Positions 26,064-35,133 of a stretch of 64,000 bases of DNA are shown piece by piece. The stretch covers positions 121,851 to 185,850 of the forward strand of contig JAFEAQ010000014.1 of the NCBI GenBank assembly GCA_018266295.1. The letters are read 5' to 3'. This DNA is from Bdellovibrionales bacterium. Its GTDB lineage: Bacteria; Bdellovibrionota; Bdellovibrionia; Bdellovibrionales; Bdellovibrionaceae. A program made the position numbers and the translations under genes. The notes beneath the pieces were generated by a model. It saw only the letters and a program-made list of their open reading frames with translations, did not search any database and was not told where the DNA came from. Numbering within the stretch: position 1 is the stretch's first letter; every line of letters starts with the position of its first letter.

Positions 26064-27548
26064 TTAAGTTAAAATCTCAGTGAGTGGTGAATAGAACCGA
26101 GCCTTCTGCGGGTGAGTCGCCGAGAAGTTTCCATAGTAACCAAAACCCTTCCCGTCCGGAGTCGCAAAGGCATACTCAGAGGCAGGAACTCCCATCAACT
26201 GCAACAACGTCAGCAAGAAGCAGTTGTACGGCATATTAAGGGCAGCGAACTTTTGACCTCCACGTGGCATCACCACGTAACGGCCAGCGCGGAGAGCTCC
26301 GCCCATATCACCGATCAAGAGTTGTTGGTTATCGATACCCATGTGAGCGTTATCATCACCCACATCTTGCATACCACCGGCACAGAGCAAACCCGTCACC
26401 ATGTTTTGAATATAGGTACGGCCCGTGTTACCCTCGAGCACATCTAGTGGCGCCAAGAAACGGTCCGCGATCAAGTTGGCAAAGTACTTCCACCAAGTTT
26501 CGAAAGCCGTTCTTTGCTTAGCCGCGCCAACAGTTCCATGCATCGTATTGTGAACGTTGTCACCCAAGCCGCTGAGGCCCGGAATCCATTGCGGATCTTG
26601 TCCCTCGAAAGCCATTGTGCCGACTTTCGTAAGACCGCATTTAAAAGCAGCTGCGAGCAAATCCAGGTAAAGAGCATTGTACACGGCTGGATCTACAGGT
26701 GCCCCCGGATCGTTTGGCTTCGTGCATGTCAGCGCCGGAGCAGGTACCGCCGCCGAAAGGGATTTTTGCAAGTCCGAGATATAACCCATGTGTTGATCTA
26801 AGCGAGCTTTATCATCCGCAGAAATGCGACGGCCGTTTTTAAAATCAGTGTAAGCACCGTAAACGCGATTTAAAATATTAGACTTCAACTGATTGGTGTT
26901 ATCTGCAGGAGTCGTTGTTCCCGCGGTCAAACCGCTGAAAACCTCGTTATAGAAATTCTTTAATCCGTTCGAGTTGTATCCTGGAACCGCTTGCACAGTG
27001 CTTCCGACTTTCTGATAGAATAAAGAGCCCGATGCCAGCAAGTCCACGCGAATAGCCTTACGTACATTCGCAGGAGTTGAATCCGGATATAGAGTCTTAG
27101 AGGCCTCCAAGACTGTGTCGATCGTTGGGTAATTACCTTCAGAGTTTCGATCTTGAGCCTGAGCTAAAACGAAATTCCCGTGGGCAGAACCAAACACCAC
27201 CGAGGAATCTAGGCCACGAACAATCGTCAGTTGATCGGCGTTTTTTAAAGACTCATAGCGAGTGTTGTTCAAAACGGGGCTAATGGTGCTTGCCGCGCCC
27301 AGGTTGCGAAGCAGAACCTCTTTAGCTCCGCTGGTGCCAATCGCCGTGGTTGCGCTCGTAACAGCAGGCCACAAAGCGTTTAAGTTCCCGTGGTCAAACC
27401 AGAACATCATCAAACGTTTTGGTGCGATTGTGGATTGTGCGTAGGCTTCCGCGGGCATCAGGCTTGGCAAAAGAGGAAGTGCGAGGAGTGTTTTCCCCGC
27501 TCCGATTAAAAATTGACGGCGTGATTTATTGCAATAATAGATCGACAT
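26064..27548 (-). CDS. DUF1552 protein, Tat-exported
   Basis: The 494-residue product carries a twin-arginine signal ([10 protein letters not shown], then a hydrophobic core ending AYAQ near residue 38), so it is exported folded. The rest matches DUF1552 ([10 protein letters not shown], near residue 44, and VRGLDS, followed by AHG), a family of alkaline-phosphatase-like fold character but unknown function, found mostly in Planctomycetes, Myxobacteria and relatives. DUF1552 genes are nearly always next to a DUF1592/DUF1588 cytochrome-like gene, which is true here (10 nt gap, same strand, upstream). Confidence 0.88.
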   Translation of the reverse strand: MSIYYCNKSRRQFLIGAGKTLLALPLLPSLMPAEAYAQSTIAPKRLMMFWFDHGNLNALWPAVTSATTAIGTSGAKEVLLRNLGAASTISPVLNNTRYESLKNADQLTIVRGLDSSVVFGSAHGNFVLAQAQDRNSEGNYPTIDTVLEASKTLYPDSTPANVRKAIRVDLLASGSLFYQKVGSTVQAVPGYNSNGLKNFYNEVFSGLTAGTTTPADNTNQLKSNILNRVYGAYTDFKNGRRISADDKARLDQHMGYISDLQKSLSAAVPAPALTCTKPNDPGAPVDPAVYNALYLDLLAAAFKCGLTKVGTMAFEGQDPQWIPGLSGLGDNVHNTMHGTVGAAKQRTAFETWWKYFANLIADRFLAPLDVLEGNTGRTYIQNMVTGLLCAGGMQDVGDDNAHMGIDNQQLLIGDMGGALRAGRYVVMPRGGQKFAALNMPYNCFLLTLLQLMGVPASEYAFATPDGKGFGYYGNFSATHPQKARFYSPLTEILT

Positions 27549-27557
27549 AAATTCCCC

Positions 27558-29531
27558 TTAGTTGTTCCAACGTCTAAACTCTGGTGACATAACCATGCTC
27601 TTAATCGCCGCGACGATGGAGCCCTGAGTGACATTATCCCCGTACATTGTTTTCAAACTTTGATTCATCTGACAATTTGCTGTGGTATCCACAGGAACGC
27701 GCGCTTCGAAGCGCTTTAAGTTTTTCACAAAGCACATCATCGCACGGTCGCTAACACCGAGCTGTTCACCCATTTGTTTCGTACCATTAAAGCTCACTGG
27801 GCTGCCTGTAATTTCAGAAGTCGTAACACTTGCATCCACGGCCAGCTGACCAACGGCTGTCGAGTTGCTGTAAACCGTTTCAATGGTGCGATAACGGCCA
27901 AAGCTATCGAAGTTCTCCATGGCATAACCAAAGCTATTGAATCTGCCATGGCAAAGAACGCAAGCCGTGCCATTGACTTCGGTCGCACGCGAAGTTCTCA
28001 TGCGAGTCGTGATCACCTCTTCAGTCAAGACTGGTGGTAATGCCGTCGGAGCACTTGGCGGTGGCAAGCCGATATCCTGGCACAGAACGTGTTCAATAAT
28101 ATTCAAACCGCGTTTGATCGGCGTTGTTGTATAGCCTGAGCGCTTCGTCAGCATCGCTGCACGACTCAAGAAACCAGAACGCTCGATTGGCAATGTCGTC
28201 GTGTTGCTGACGCCGTAAATGGCTGCCAAACGGCTGTCAGTGGCACTTGTGTATCTTGATGTCATCACGTCAAGGAATGTTCCTGACTGGGTTAAAACCA
28301 CCGTCGCAAAATAGTTATCAAGCTCGTTGCTCATAACATCTGCAAGGCCTGTTGTGTTGATGTTACCGATATAAGCAGCATCGTATTGAAGGCGGTCAAA
28401 AACATCATAACCATAAGATTCACGGAACAAACGGCGAACCATGTCTTTAGCACCCGGCAAAGTCAGCAAGCGATCTATTTGCTGACTGAGAACCGCATCG
28501 GTCAAAAGTGTGCCGTTAGCTGCCGCCGCTTTCAAGGTTGCATCCGGAGGAGCTCCTGTCAGGAAGAAGGCCATTTTGGATGCAAGTTCGTAAGCCGTCA
28601 AACTGAGCACCGTCGAACCGGTCGCAATCGGCGTTCCTTGGTCATAAATTTTATAAAGGAAATCAGGCATGATCGCGATCGCGGTAAAAGTTAATTTTAG
28701 AAGATCGGCTTTGGCCAAGGTGCTATCCCAGAGTTTTGCAGCGACAGCATTTGCTTCTGTGGTACTGAGTGCACGACGGAAGGCACGAGAACCGAGTTCT
28801 TTCACAAACGACTGATGACAAGCCTGAGTGATGGTTGTCGCACTCAAACATTTATTAGTATTCGGATAGGCCTGTAAACCCGCCGTCGCGCCAGAAACGA
28901 GCTCCCCGGCTCTGTAGGCCGCATTAAAGAGAGCATCCGAGATCGGCTCAGTCATCAACAAGGACTGTTCTTTGAGGGTGTCGCGATTTTCGGTGGCAAT
29001 GTCAGTCGGTATACTGCTTAACTGCGACACAAGAGAGGTGTCCGTTTTAAGCGTCGTTGAGAAATCATCGAGCAACGCAAAGAGCGCGATCTGATATTCA
29101 CGATTGGTTAATTTTAAAAGCGGCGTCTTTTGGACATCACCCGCAGTACAAGCGAACTCCTGGCGATTCTGACTGTTCGTCACTGGAGGTGGTTCACTGG
29201 CTGTTGGTGACAACGCCTGTGCAATCAATGCAATCTGAGCATCAGTTAAATGAACGGCACTCATTTGCGGAATAGAATTTAAAGCAAGAGTGATTTGTGA
29301 AGCGTCTCTAGACTTTTTAGCTGATGACTCCACAGGGCCGTGGCAAGACGCGCAGTTCTGCGTGTACAAAGCCTTGCCTTCCATGAGTGGTTCCGTTGAC
29401 GATGCATCCGATGCCTGATCTTGAGTTGTATCTACTTTTAACGGCGTGAATCGTCCGCAGTTTTGGAAGCCGATAACCAATGGCACTGCCACAACGAAAA
29501 AAACACCGAGTCTTTCGAAGACGGTTCTCAT
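27558..29531 (-). CDS. DUF1592/DUF1588 cytochrome-c-type lipoprotein
   Basis: From ATG 29531 (GAGGTGGGGA upstream; an earlier in-frame ATG at 29552 is less well placed) the product is 657 residues. The N-terminus has a lipobox-like GFQNC (Cys25) and then a c-type heme site CASCH at residues 60-64. The central part fits DUF1595 and DUF1592 (Y-x-I-A-L-F-A-L-L-D, and ELASKMAFFLTGAPPDATL), and the C-terminal part fits DUF1588/DUF1585, with a second C-x-x-C-H (CVLCH) followed by FGYAMENFDSFGRYR. It is thus a probable membrane-anchored diheme protein. Together with the DUF1552 protein it probably forms an exported redox or hydrolytic complex of unknown substrate. Confidence 0.88.
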   Translation of the reverse strand: MRTVFERLGVFFVVAVPLVIGFQNCGRFTPLKVDTTQDQASDASSTEPLMEGKALYTQNCASCHGPVESSAKKSRDASQITLALNSIPQMSAVHLTDAQIALIAQALSPTASEPPPVTNSQNRQEFACTAGDVQKTPLLKLTNREYQIALFALLDDFSTTLKTDTSLVSQLSSIPTDIATENRDTLKEQSLLMTEPISDALFNAAYRAGELVSGATAGLQAYPNTNKCLSATTITQACHQSFVKELGSRAFRRALSTTEANAVAAKLWDSTLAKADLLKLTFTAIAIMPDFLYKIYDQGTPIATGSTVLSLTAYELASKMAFFLTGAPPDATLKAAAANGTLLTDAVLSQQIDRLLTLPGAKDMVRRLFRESYGYDVFDRLQYDAAYIGNINTTGLADVMSNELDNYFATVVLTQSGTFLDVMTSRYTSATDSRLAAIYGVSNTTTLPIERSGFLSRAAMLTKRSGYTTTPIKRGLNIIEHVLCQDIGLPPPSAPTALPPVLTEEVITTRMRTSRATEVNGTACVLCHGRFNSFGYAMENFDSFGRYRTIETVYSNSTAVGQLAVDASVTTSEITGSPVSFNGTKQMGEQLGVSDRAMMCFVKNLKRFEARVPVDTTANCQMNQSLKTMYGDNVTQGSIVAAIKSMVMSPEFRRWNN

Positions 29532-29668
29532 TCCCCACCTCATATACAACAACTAGCTTAGCGTAATTAGCTCTCCTTTATCGGTTGAAAATTCCTGGGC
29601 TTCTCATTTTGATAGTCTAGCTTTTCGGGATTTTTCCCTTCTGAAAATGAGCGTATTTCTGCGCTCTA

Positions 29669-29694
29669 AAAGTGCTGCGCGAATGCAGCACTTT
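29669..29694. terminator. Perfect hairpin AAAGTGCTGC/GCAGCACTTT
   Basis: A 10-bp perfect stem with a 6-nt loop GCGAAT, followed by T residues in both directions. It lies 75-103 nt downstream of the glycine-rich gene on the minus strand, so it is a likely terminator. Its GCTGC/GCAGC core recurs at 29731-29746 and 30798-30813. A second small stem, GAGCG/CGCTC, is at 29650-29667. Confidence 0.7.
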
Positions 29695-29730
29695 GCGGCC
29701 ACTGTCGTAAGATGAGATGTCTACATTCGT

Positions 29731-29746
29731 GCTGCAAAAATGCAGC
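29731..29746. repeat. Hairpin GCTGCA-AAAA-TGCAGC
   Basis: A perfect 6-bp inverted repeat with a 4-nt loop, 25 nt past the end of the glycine-rich gene at 29772. It has the same arms as 30798-30813. Confidence 0.6.
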
Positions 29747-29771
29747 GGATTTCATGATTTTTTGGGAGCGC

Positions 29772-30728
29772 CTAGGGGGTGTAAGTCACGCGGCACGCAC
29801 CTTTTTTACCGGCACCGCCCAAGCCCGGCGTTGAGTATCCAGAGCCGCCACCACCGCCTGCTCCGTAGTTTCCACCAGGATCCCCGGGCAAGCCGCTCAT
29901 CCCACCGCCGGCGCCGCCACCACCACCGCCGCTTCCGACTGTCGCCGAGAAGTTGGATCCCGCAGCACCGGGATTACTACTACCGCTCCATTGATTAGCA
30001 CCGACACCACCGGCACCGCCACCGTTCGCAGAGGCTCCCGCCGTTCCACCTACACCGACAACAGCATTTCCACCCGAGCACGTAGCACAGTTACCACCGC
30101 CGCCGCCGCCACCAGCACCACTCGTAGCTGCATTCGAACCACTACCGCCATTGCCGCCAGCGCCATCTTGTCCGGCAGCACCACCGCCTCCTCCGGCGCC
30201 TGAGCCCCCACTGGAGCCACCGCCTGCTCCGCCATTACCGCCACTAAATGCATTCGCCGAAGGAATCGATGAAGCCGCACTTCCACCAGCACCGCCAGCT
30301 CCAGCGCTTGTGCCAGTGCTGCCACCTTTTGCTGTTAAGGTTGCACCGCCGTTGAATGTTGTATCGCCGCCGTTTGTGCCCGAAGCACCCCCCGCGCCAA
30401 TCACGACCGCGGCAGTTCCGCCAGGAGTTAACGTCATATTGGCGACATAAGTATAAGCACCGCCGCCACCACCTCCACCGCCATTGGTGGTTCCACCGGT
30501 CATACCGGCGGCCCCTCCCGCGCCTCCGCCGATGCACTCGACTTTGTTGTTGGAGTTATTCCAATTGCTCGGCACCGGCCAAGAAGCATTGGAACTCACA
30601 ATCGTCGTAACAATGGGAGTAGAAGGTTTTTTCCAAAAGGTGAACGGCACTGTTTGAGAATTGGCAACGACTACAGCAAAGATGACACCTACACCAAGCG
30701 ATACTCTGAAATAAAGATTTCTAATCAT
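29772..30728 (-). CDS. Exported glycine-rich protein
   Basis: From ATG 30728 about 318 residues. A hydrophobic N-terminal signal or anchor (about 8-25) is followed by a short Ser/Trp/Asn-rich segment (SSNASWPVPSNWNNSNN), then VECIGGGAGG and over 200 residues dominated by Gly, Ala, Ser and Asn, with runs of six to eight Gly. A C-x-x-C (CATC) interrupts the tract and a closing ACRVTYTP strand ends the protein. This matches bacterial glycine-rich domains with an SxxxWxVP lead-in that often sit on phage tail or surface proteins. The start 29 residues downstream of the longest frame was chosen because the upstream part lacks a signal and overlaps a hairpin. Long Pro/Ala-rich frames on the plus strand are shadows. 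Confidence 0.75.
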   Translation of the reverse strand: MIRNLYFRVSLGVGVIFAVVVANSQTVPFTFWKKPSTPIVTTIVSSNASWPVPSNWNNSNNKVECIGGGAGGAAGMTGGTTNGGGGGGGGAYTYVANMTLTPGGTAAVVIGAGGASGTNGGDTTFNGGATLTAKGGSTGTSAGAGGAGGSAASSIPSANAFSGGNGGAGGGSSGGSGAGGGGGAAGQDGAGGNGGSGSNAATSGAGGGGGGGNCATCSGGNAVVGVGGTAGASANGGGAGGVGANQWSGSSNPGAAGSNFSATVGSGGGGGGAGGGMSGLPGDPGGNYGAGGGGGSGYSTPGLGGAGKKGACRVTYTP

Positions 30729-30729
30729 C

Positions 30730-30746
30730 GTGAGTACAATACTCAC
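30730..30746. promoter_or_regulatory. Inverted repeat at the start of the glycine-rich gene
   Basis: GTGAGTA-CAA-TACTCAC is a perfect 7-bp inverted repeat ending one base before the ATG at 30728 (minus strand). No purine-rich ribosome site is visible, so the hairpin in the mRNA would occupy the ribosome-binding position. It could act as an operator or as a translation control hairpin. Confidence 0.5.
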
Positions 30747-30797
30747 TGCTGTTGTACGCAGAACACCAGAATAACTTCGGGACAGATTGTGGAAAGC

Positions 30798-30813
30798 GCT
30801 GCAGTTATGCAGC
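30798..30813. repeat. Hairpin GCTGCA-GTTA-TGCAGC
   Basis: A perfect 6-bp inverted repeat with 4-nt loop in the leader of the glycine-rich gene, with the same arms as 29731-29746. Confidence 0.6.
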
Positions 30814-30893
30814 AATGGGGGAAAGATAAAAATTTTGTGAACGATTTTACGATCTCTAAAGTGCGTAGGATGTTCGTCTTATGGATCGAACAA

Positions 30894-30920
30894 GAGCAAC
30901 GAGACGAGCGTCTCGTGCTC
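30894..30920 (-). terminator. Hairpin after the kynurenine-cluster SDR
   Basis: Arms of 12 bp with one bulged A (GAGCAACGAGACG against CGTCTCGTGCTC) and an AG loop, 49 nt past the SDR stop on the minus strand. The tail is T-rich but not a clean T tract. It separates the catabolic operon from the glycine-rich gene. Confidence 0.55.
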
Positions 30921-30968
30921 CCTGAAAAAAGAGATTCCTGCCCCTGAGGCTAGCCTTTTTTTTCTGAA

Positions 30969-31706
30969 TTAGTATCCGCGAGTCACGCCGCCATCGATGA
31001 GAATGCTTTGGCCAGTGATGTAACCCGCTCTTGGGGAGGCAAGAAAGGCTGCAAGATCCGCGAGCTCGTGTGGATCGCCCAAACGTCCTGCAGGAACCAT
31101 CTGCTTGATGCGCTCATCAGTGAGTTTTAATTCTTTCAAACGATCCGTCGCTGTGTAGCCCGGCAGCAGTAAGTTTACTGTAATTCCGAAGGGGGCATAT
31201 TCATTTGCGATAGATTTACTTAAGCCCGCAAGCCCCGCACGCAAACCATTTGAAGTCGTCAAACCATTCAACGGCTCCTTCGCCGCCAGCGAAGTCACTA
31301 ACAGCACGCGTCCGTAATTATTTGCTTTCATTTTCGGAAGAGCTACTTTCAGTGACTCAACAACACTCATCCACAAACTTTGGAAATCTTCATACCACTG
31401 CCCGTCTGAGATATCAGCGAAATTGCCTTTGTTCGGGCCACCGGTATTTGTCACCAAAATATCCACTCCGCCCATGATTTGAATGGCTTTTTCAACAACG
31501 GCTTTCGCTTCGCCTTCTTTCGTCAAGTCACATGTCAGAACATGCTTCGCACCGATTTCTTTCGCGGTCTTTTCCAGTTTATCAAGGCTGCGAGAGCAAA
31601 TCGTGACCTCAGCGCCTTCTTGCACAAGCACTTCCGCGATCGAGCGGCCGATTCCAGTAGATGCGCCCATCACAAGGGCTTTTTTTCCTTTTAATTGTAA
31701 ATCCAT
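30969..31706 (-). CDS. SDR-family protein with altered active site
   Basis: A 245-residue short-chain dehydrogenase/reductase fold: nucleotide motif GASTGIGRS near residue 15, TNTGG in place of NNAG near 88, and the C-terminal G-Q-S-I-L-I-D-G-G. The catalytic Ser is kept (VTSLAAK), but the classical Tyr 13 positions later is Ser and the Lys four further on is Arg (T-T-S-N-G-L-R). This SN-x-x-R variant occurs in a subgroup annotated as 3-oxoacyl-ACP-reductase-like; its chemistry is not settled. It is the last gene of the minus-strand kynurenine operon, 10 nt after ACMSD, which suggests a role with a ring-cleavage product. AAGGAC precedes the ATG. Confidence 0.85.
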   Translation of the reverse strand: MDLQLKGKKALVMGASTGIGRSIAEVLVQEGAEVTICSRSLDKLEKTAKEIGAKHVLTCDLTKEGEAKAVVEKAIQIMGGVDILVTNTGGPNKGNFADISDGQWYEDFQSLWMSVVESLKVALPKMKANNYGRVLLVTSLAAKEPLNGLTTSNGLRAGLAGLSKSIANEYAPFGITVNLLLPGYTATDRLKELKLTDERIKQMVPAGRLGDPHELADLAAFLASPRAGYITGQSILIDGGVTRGY

Positions 31707-31716
31707 GGTGTGTCCT

Positions 31717-32739
31717 TTATTTTCCGAAGTCTTCTTTTTTCATACCGAGCCAGTTCAGTGCTGACTTCGAGAAGAGCCACTCTTGAGTTTCTTTATCATT
31801 CGGGAAAGCTTCTTCAATCACCTTCCCTGGAACCAATTCACCGAGTGGGAAGGGATAGTCCGTTCCCAGGCAGATTTTCTCAGCACCGACGAGGTCTACG
31901 AGATATTTCAAAGCCTTTGGATCATGCACGAGGCTGTCGAAGTAAAAATGACCGAGGTAATCCTTCGGTGGCACTTTATTGTCAACCGCACACAAATCCG
32001 GGCGCGAATCAAAACCATGCTGAATTCGGCCAACAGTGAATGGGAACGAGCCGCCACCATGAGCAAACGCCACACGGAGCTTTGGAAACTTATGAAAGAT
32101 TCCGCCAAAGATCATCGAACTGATCGCCAGCGACGTTTCCATCGGCATCCCCACCAGCCACGGAAGCCAGTACTTCTGCATCTTATCCTGCCCACGCATA
32201 TCCCAAGGATGCACGAACAATGGCGCATCGAGAGCTTCGCAAGCCTCATAAAACGGATAAAGTGCTGGATCCGAAAGATTCCAGTCATTCACATGGGAAC
32301 CGATTTGGAATCCCTTAAAGCCAAGTTTCTGAATGCAACGTTCGGCTTCCTTCGCCGCCATCTTTGGATCTTGCAATGGAACTGTCGCAAGCCCTACAAA
32401 GCGCTTTGGATTGCTTTTCACCACATCCGAGATGTGATCATTGAGAAGTTTTGAAACGACTAAACCATCTTCGGCCTTGATGCCATAGCTGAACATCACC
32501 GGAATCGTCGACAGCACTTGCACATGCACGTGATGATGATCGTATTCTTTAAGGCGCACTTCAGGATTGATACAGTTCTGCTGAATACGGCGGAAGAACT
32601 TGCCGGAGTCATCGACCATGTCGACATCGGTGCAACCTGGACATTGCTTCAACTGAATGAAACCACCATAACCAAACATTTTTTTAAAGTCTGGCAGCTC
32701 CGGCGGCAGAATGTGCGTATGAATATCAATCTTAAGCAT
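31717..32739 (-). CDS. 2-Amino-3-carboxymuconate-6-semialdehyde decarboxylase
   Basis: A 340-residue amidohydrolase-fold decarboxylase (ACMSD, NbaD type) converting the unstable 3-HAO product to 2-aminomuconate semialdehyde, diverting flux from quinolinate and NAD. Zinc ligands expected in the family are visible: DIHTHILP at the N-terminus, [17 protein letters not shown] and the Asp in [11 protein letters not shown]. Several stretches, such as TVPVMFSY-like [10 protein letters not shown] and [11 protein letters not shown], read almost like the animal enzyme from memory. Its start overlaps the end of the 3-HAO gene by 8 nt. Confidence 0.96.
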   Translation of the reverse strand: MLKIDIHTHILPPELPDFKKMFGYGGFIQLKQCPGCTDVDMVDDSGKFFRRIQQNCINPEVRLKEYDHHHVHVQVLSTIPVMFSYGIKAEDGLVVSKLLNDHISDVVKSNPKRFVGLATVPLQDPKMAAKEAERCIQKLGFKGFQIGSHVNDWNLSDPALYPFYEACEALDAPLFVHPWDMRGQDKMQKYWLPWLVGMPMETSLAISSMIFGGIFHKFPKLRVAFAHGGGSFPFTVGRIQHGFDSRPDLCAVDNKVPPKDYLGHFYFDSLVHDPKALKYLVDLVGAEKICLGTDYPFPLGELVPGKVIEEAFPNDKETQEWLFSKSALNWLGMKKEDFGK

Positions 32740-33250
32740 GGGCCCACTTTCGGCCGTTCACATGACCACACTCCGTGCACTTTGTGTGTTCGCTATTGTA
32801 GTAACGCTCAAACACCGGCGGGAAATTGGTCTCAACATTGGTGAGCTTAAAAAACTCTTCGTAAAGCTTGTGACCGCACTTTTCGCAGTACCATTGAAGC
32901 CCATCCATTTCGCCTTCGCGTCGGCGGCGCTCAATCACAAGACCGATAGAACCTGCTTCCCGCTGCGGTGAATGCGGCGTATTTGGTGGTAACAAGAAAA
33001 TATCACCTGCATGGATTGGCAGATCTTCGATCTTACCCTGCTCGTTAATCACCTTCAAAACCATGTTGCCTTCGAGCTGATAGAAGAACTCTTCCCCTTG
33101 ATTGACGTGAAAATCAGTACGCTCGTTGGGACCTCCAACCACCATCACCATAAACTCGCGGTCCTTCCAGACAACTTTATTACCAACTGGCGGCTTCAGA
33201 AGATGACGATTTTCATCAATCCATTTTTTAAAGTTAAAAGGCTTTTGCAT
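32732..33250 (-). CDS. 3-Hydroxyanthranilate 3,4-dioxygenase
   Basis: A cupin ring-cleaving dioxygenase (3-HAO, NbaC type), 172 residues from ATG 33250. A frame upstream would add 13 residues but runs into the RidA gene. Catalytic iron ligands fit the family: His in [13 protein letters not shown] (with the Glu) and His in [10 protein letters not shown]. The C-terminus carries two C-x-x-C pairs (CEKCGH and CTECGH) forming the rubredoxin-like second iron site of the bacterial type. Acts between kynureninase and ACMSD. Two nt after the RidA stop. Confidence 0.96.
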   Translation of the reverse strand: MQKPFNFKKWIDENRHLLKPPVGNKVVWKDREFMVMVVGGPNERTDFHVNQGEEFFYQLEGNMVLKVINEQGKIEDLPIHAGDIFLLPPNTPHSPQREAGSIGLVIERRRREGEMDGLQWYCEKCGHKLYEEFFKLTNVETNFPPVFERYYNSEHTKCTECGHVNGRKWAHA

Positions 33251-33252
33251 GA

Positions 33253-33684
33253 TTAAAGACCTTTCTTCGGATCCATCACCGCCACACACTTAAGCTCAAT
33301 CGCAATCGGCGTTGGCAGAGCATTGATCTCTAAAGTCGTGCGGCACGGAGGATTTTCTTTAAAGTACTCAGCCCACAAACGATTGTAGGTCGGAAAATCC
33401 GCCTTCATATTTGTCAGGTACACAGTCACATCCACAAGATTTGTCCAAGACGAGCCTGCGTCTTCCAGAATCGCCCGGACGTTCTTAAACACACTATGGC
33501 ATTGTTTTTCAATATCATATGAAACGATGTTACCGGCAGCATCGAGCTCCACACCTGGAATCACTTTCGTGCCACGCTCGCGCGGCCCCACTCCTGACAA
33601 AAATAATAAATTCCCCACAACGCGGGCATGTGGATAGTGACCAACAGGCTCAGGAGCTTTCATTGAGTTTTTTGCTTCAGACAT
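33253..33684 (-). CDS. RidA-family 2-aminomuconate deaminase
   Basis: A 143-residue RidA/YjgF-fold protein. The family hydrolyses enamines and imines; in the 2-nitrobenzoate and 2-aminophenol pathways a member deaminates 2-aminomuconate to 4-oxalocrotonate (NbaF/AmnD type). Seen: [18 protein letters not shown], the mid-protein [10 protein letters not shown] and the conserved Arg in PPCRTTLEI. Placement between the aldehyde dehydrogenase and 3-HAO genes supports the pathway role. A GGAG lies 5 nt before the ATG. Confidence 0.9.
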   Translation of the reverse strand: MSEAKNSMKAPEPVGHYPHARVVGNLLFLSGVGPRERGTKVIPGVELDAAGNIVSYDIEKQCHSVFKNVRAILEDAGSSWTNLVDVTVYLTNMKADFPTYNRLWAEYFKENPPCRTTLEINALPTPIAIELKCVAVMDPKKGL

Positions 33685-33687
33685 CGC

Positions 33688-35133
33688 TTACTCCATCCCA
33701 ATACAGATATTTTTAACTTCGCTCATAAATTCAAGAGCGTGCTTTCCGCCCTCACGGCCAACGCCGGATTCTTTCACACCACCAAAAGGTGTGCGCAAAT
33801 CACGCAGCATCCAGGTATTCACCCACACGATACCGCTTTCGATTCTTTGCGCAATTCTGTGACCGCGCTTCAAATCCTGAGTCCACACGCTCGCCGCAAG
33901 ACCGTACTTCGTCGAGTTCACCATTTTCAAAACTTCTTCTTCAGTCTCAAACGGCGTCAAAGTTGCCACCGGACCAAAGATTTCTTCTTGATTCACCTTC
34001 GACTGATACGACAAGCCTTCAATCAGTGTCGGCTGAATGAAGTAGCCATCCGTAAACTCGCCGCCCATCTCAGCTTTTTGACCGCCGCAGAGAATTTTTG
34101 CGTTTTCACTCTTAGCATGTTCGATGTACGAAAGAACTTTCGCCTGATGATCTTTAGAAACCACCGCACCCTGCTGTGTGTCCGTTTTGAGCGGATCGCC
34201 CTGCTTCAGCTGCTTTGTTTTTTCAACAAGGGCTGTTTTAAATTTCTCATAAATTGATTTTTCAATAAAGATGCGGGAGCCACAAAGACAAATCTGTCCT
34301 TGATTCGAAAAGCTTGAGCGCACAGTCGTCTCAACCGCTTTCTCGAAATCGCAGTCCGCAAAAACGATATTGCCGTTCTTACCGCCCATTTCTAATGAAA
34401 CTTTCTTAAAACTTCCCGCAACACTCTGAGCGATATTTCTGCCAGTCAAAGTACTGCCGGTGAAAGACACGGCTTTAATGCTTGGATGATTCACCATCGG
34501 CGCACCCACCTCTGGGCCACGGCCGTGAAGGATATTCAAAACACCCTTTGGCAAACCGACTTCAATGGCAATTTCACTCAATAAATAAGCTGTCATTGGC
34601 GTGAGCTCCGAAGGTTTTGCAACCACCGTATTACCCGCCACCAAAGCTGGTGCAATTTTCCAAGTAAATAAATACAGCGGCAAGTTCCAAGGCGAAATAC
34701 ACGCGACAACTCCCAGCGGAGAATAAGTCACATAATTCAAAGCACGCGTATCCGTCTGGAAAGTTTCGCCATGGAACTGAGTCATCGCATCGGCGAAGAA
34801 CTCAAAGTTCGCCTGGCTGCGGGGAATATCCACTGTGCCGGAAACTCCGACAGGCTTTCCACTATCGATGGATTCCGCCAAAACGAGCTCCGCATTGCGC
34901 TCTTGAATACGAGCTGCGATCTTACGCATGAAGCGAACACGATCTTCCACTGCCGTCTGTGACCACGCAGGGAATGCCGTTTCAGCAGCTGCAATCGCCT
35001 CAAGCACGTCGGCTTCGTTTGAATCCGGCACCAGAGAATAAGCTTTGCCCGTTGCCGGGTTCATGTTGTCGAGGAATTTTTTATTCTTAGGCTCTTTAAG
35101 CTCGCCATTGATATAATTTAAAATCTTTTTCAT
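33688..35133 (-). CDS. 2-Aminomuconate-6-semialdehyde dehydrogenase
   Basis: A 481-residue NAD-dependent aldehyde dehydrogenase. The fold landmarks are present: ISPWNLPLY near residue 145, the GSTLTG motif, SLEMGGKN with the general-base Glu, and the catalytic Cys in GQICLCGSR. It most resembles the ALDH8/NbaE/AmnC group that oxidises 2-aminomuconate or 2-hydroxymuconate semialdehyde, and operon position between KynB and RidA agrees with the aminomuconate role. It overlaps kynB by ATGA. Confidence 0.92.
   Translation of the reverse strand: MKKILNYINGELKEPKNKKFLDNMNPATGKAYSLVPDSNEADVLEAIAAAETAFPAWSQTAVEDRVRFMRKIAARIQERNAELVLAESIDSGKPVGVSGTVDIPRSQANFEFFADAMTQFHGETFQTDTRALNYVTYSPLGVVACISPWNLPLYLFTWKIAPALVAGNTVVAKPSELTPMTAYLLSEIAIEVGLPKGVLNILHGRGPEVGAPMVNHPSIKAVSFTGSTLTGRNIAQSVAGSFKKVSLEMGGKNGNIVFADCDFEKAVETTVRSSFSNQGQICLCGSRIFIEKSIYEKFKTALVEKTKQLKQGDPLKTDTQQGAVVSKDHQAKVLSYIEHAKSENAKILCGGQKAEMGGEFTDGYFIQPTLIEGLSYQSKVNQEEIFGPVATLTPFETEEEVLKMVNSTKYGLAASVWTQDLKRGHRIAQRIESGIVWVNTWMLRDLRTPFGGVKESGVGREGGKHALEFMSEVKNICIGME

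Noticed and set aside
29991..30610. Proline-, alanine- or arginine-rich frames on the plus strand opposite the glycine-rich gene
   Set aside because: They are complements of Gly codon runs and have no ribosome sites.
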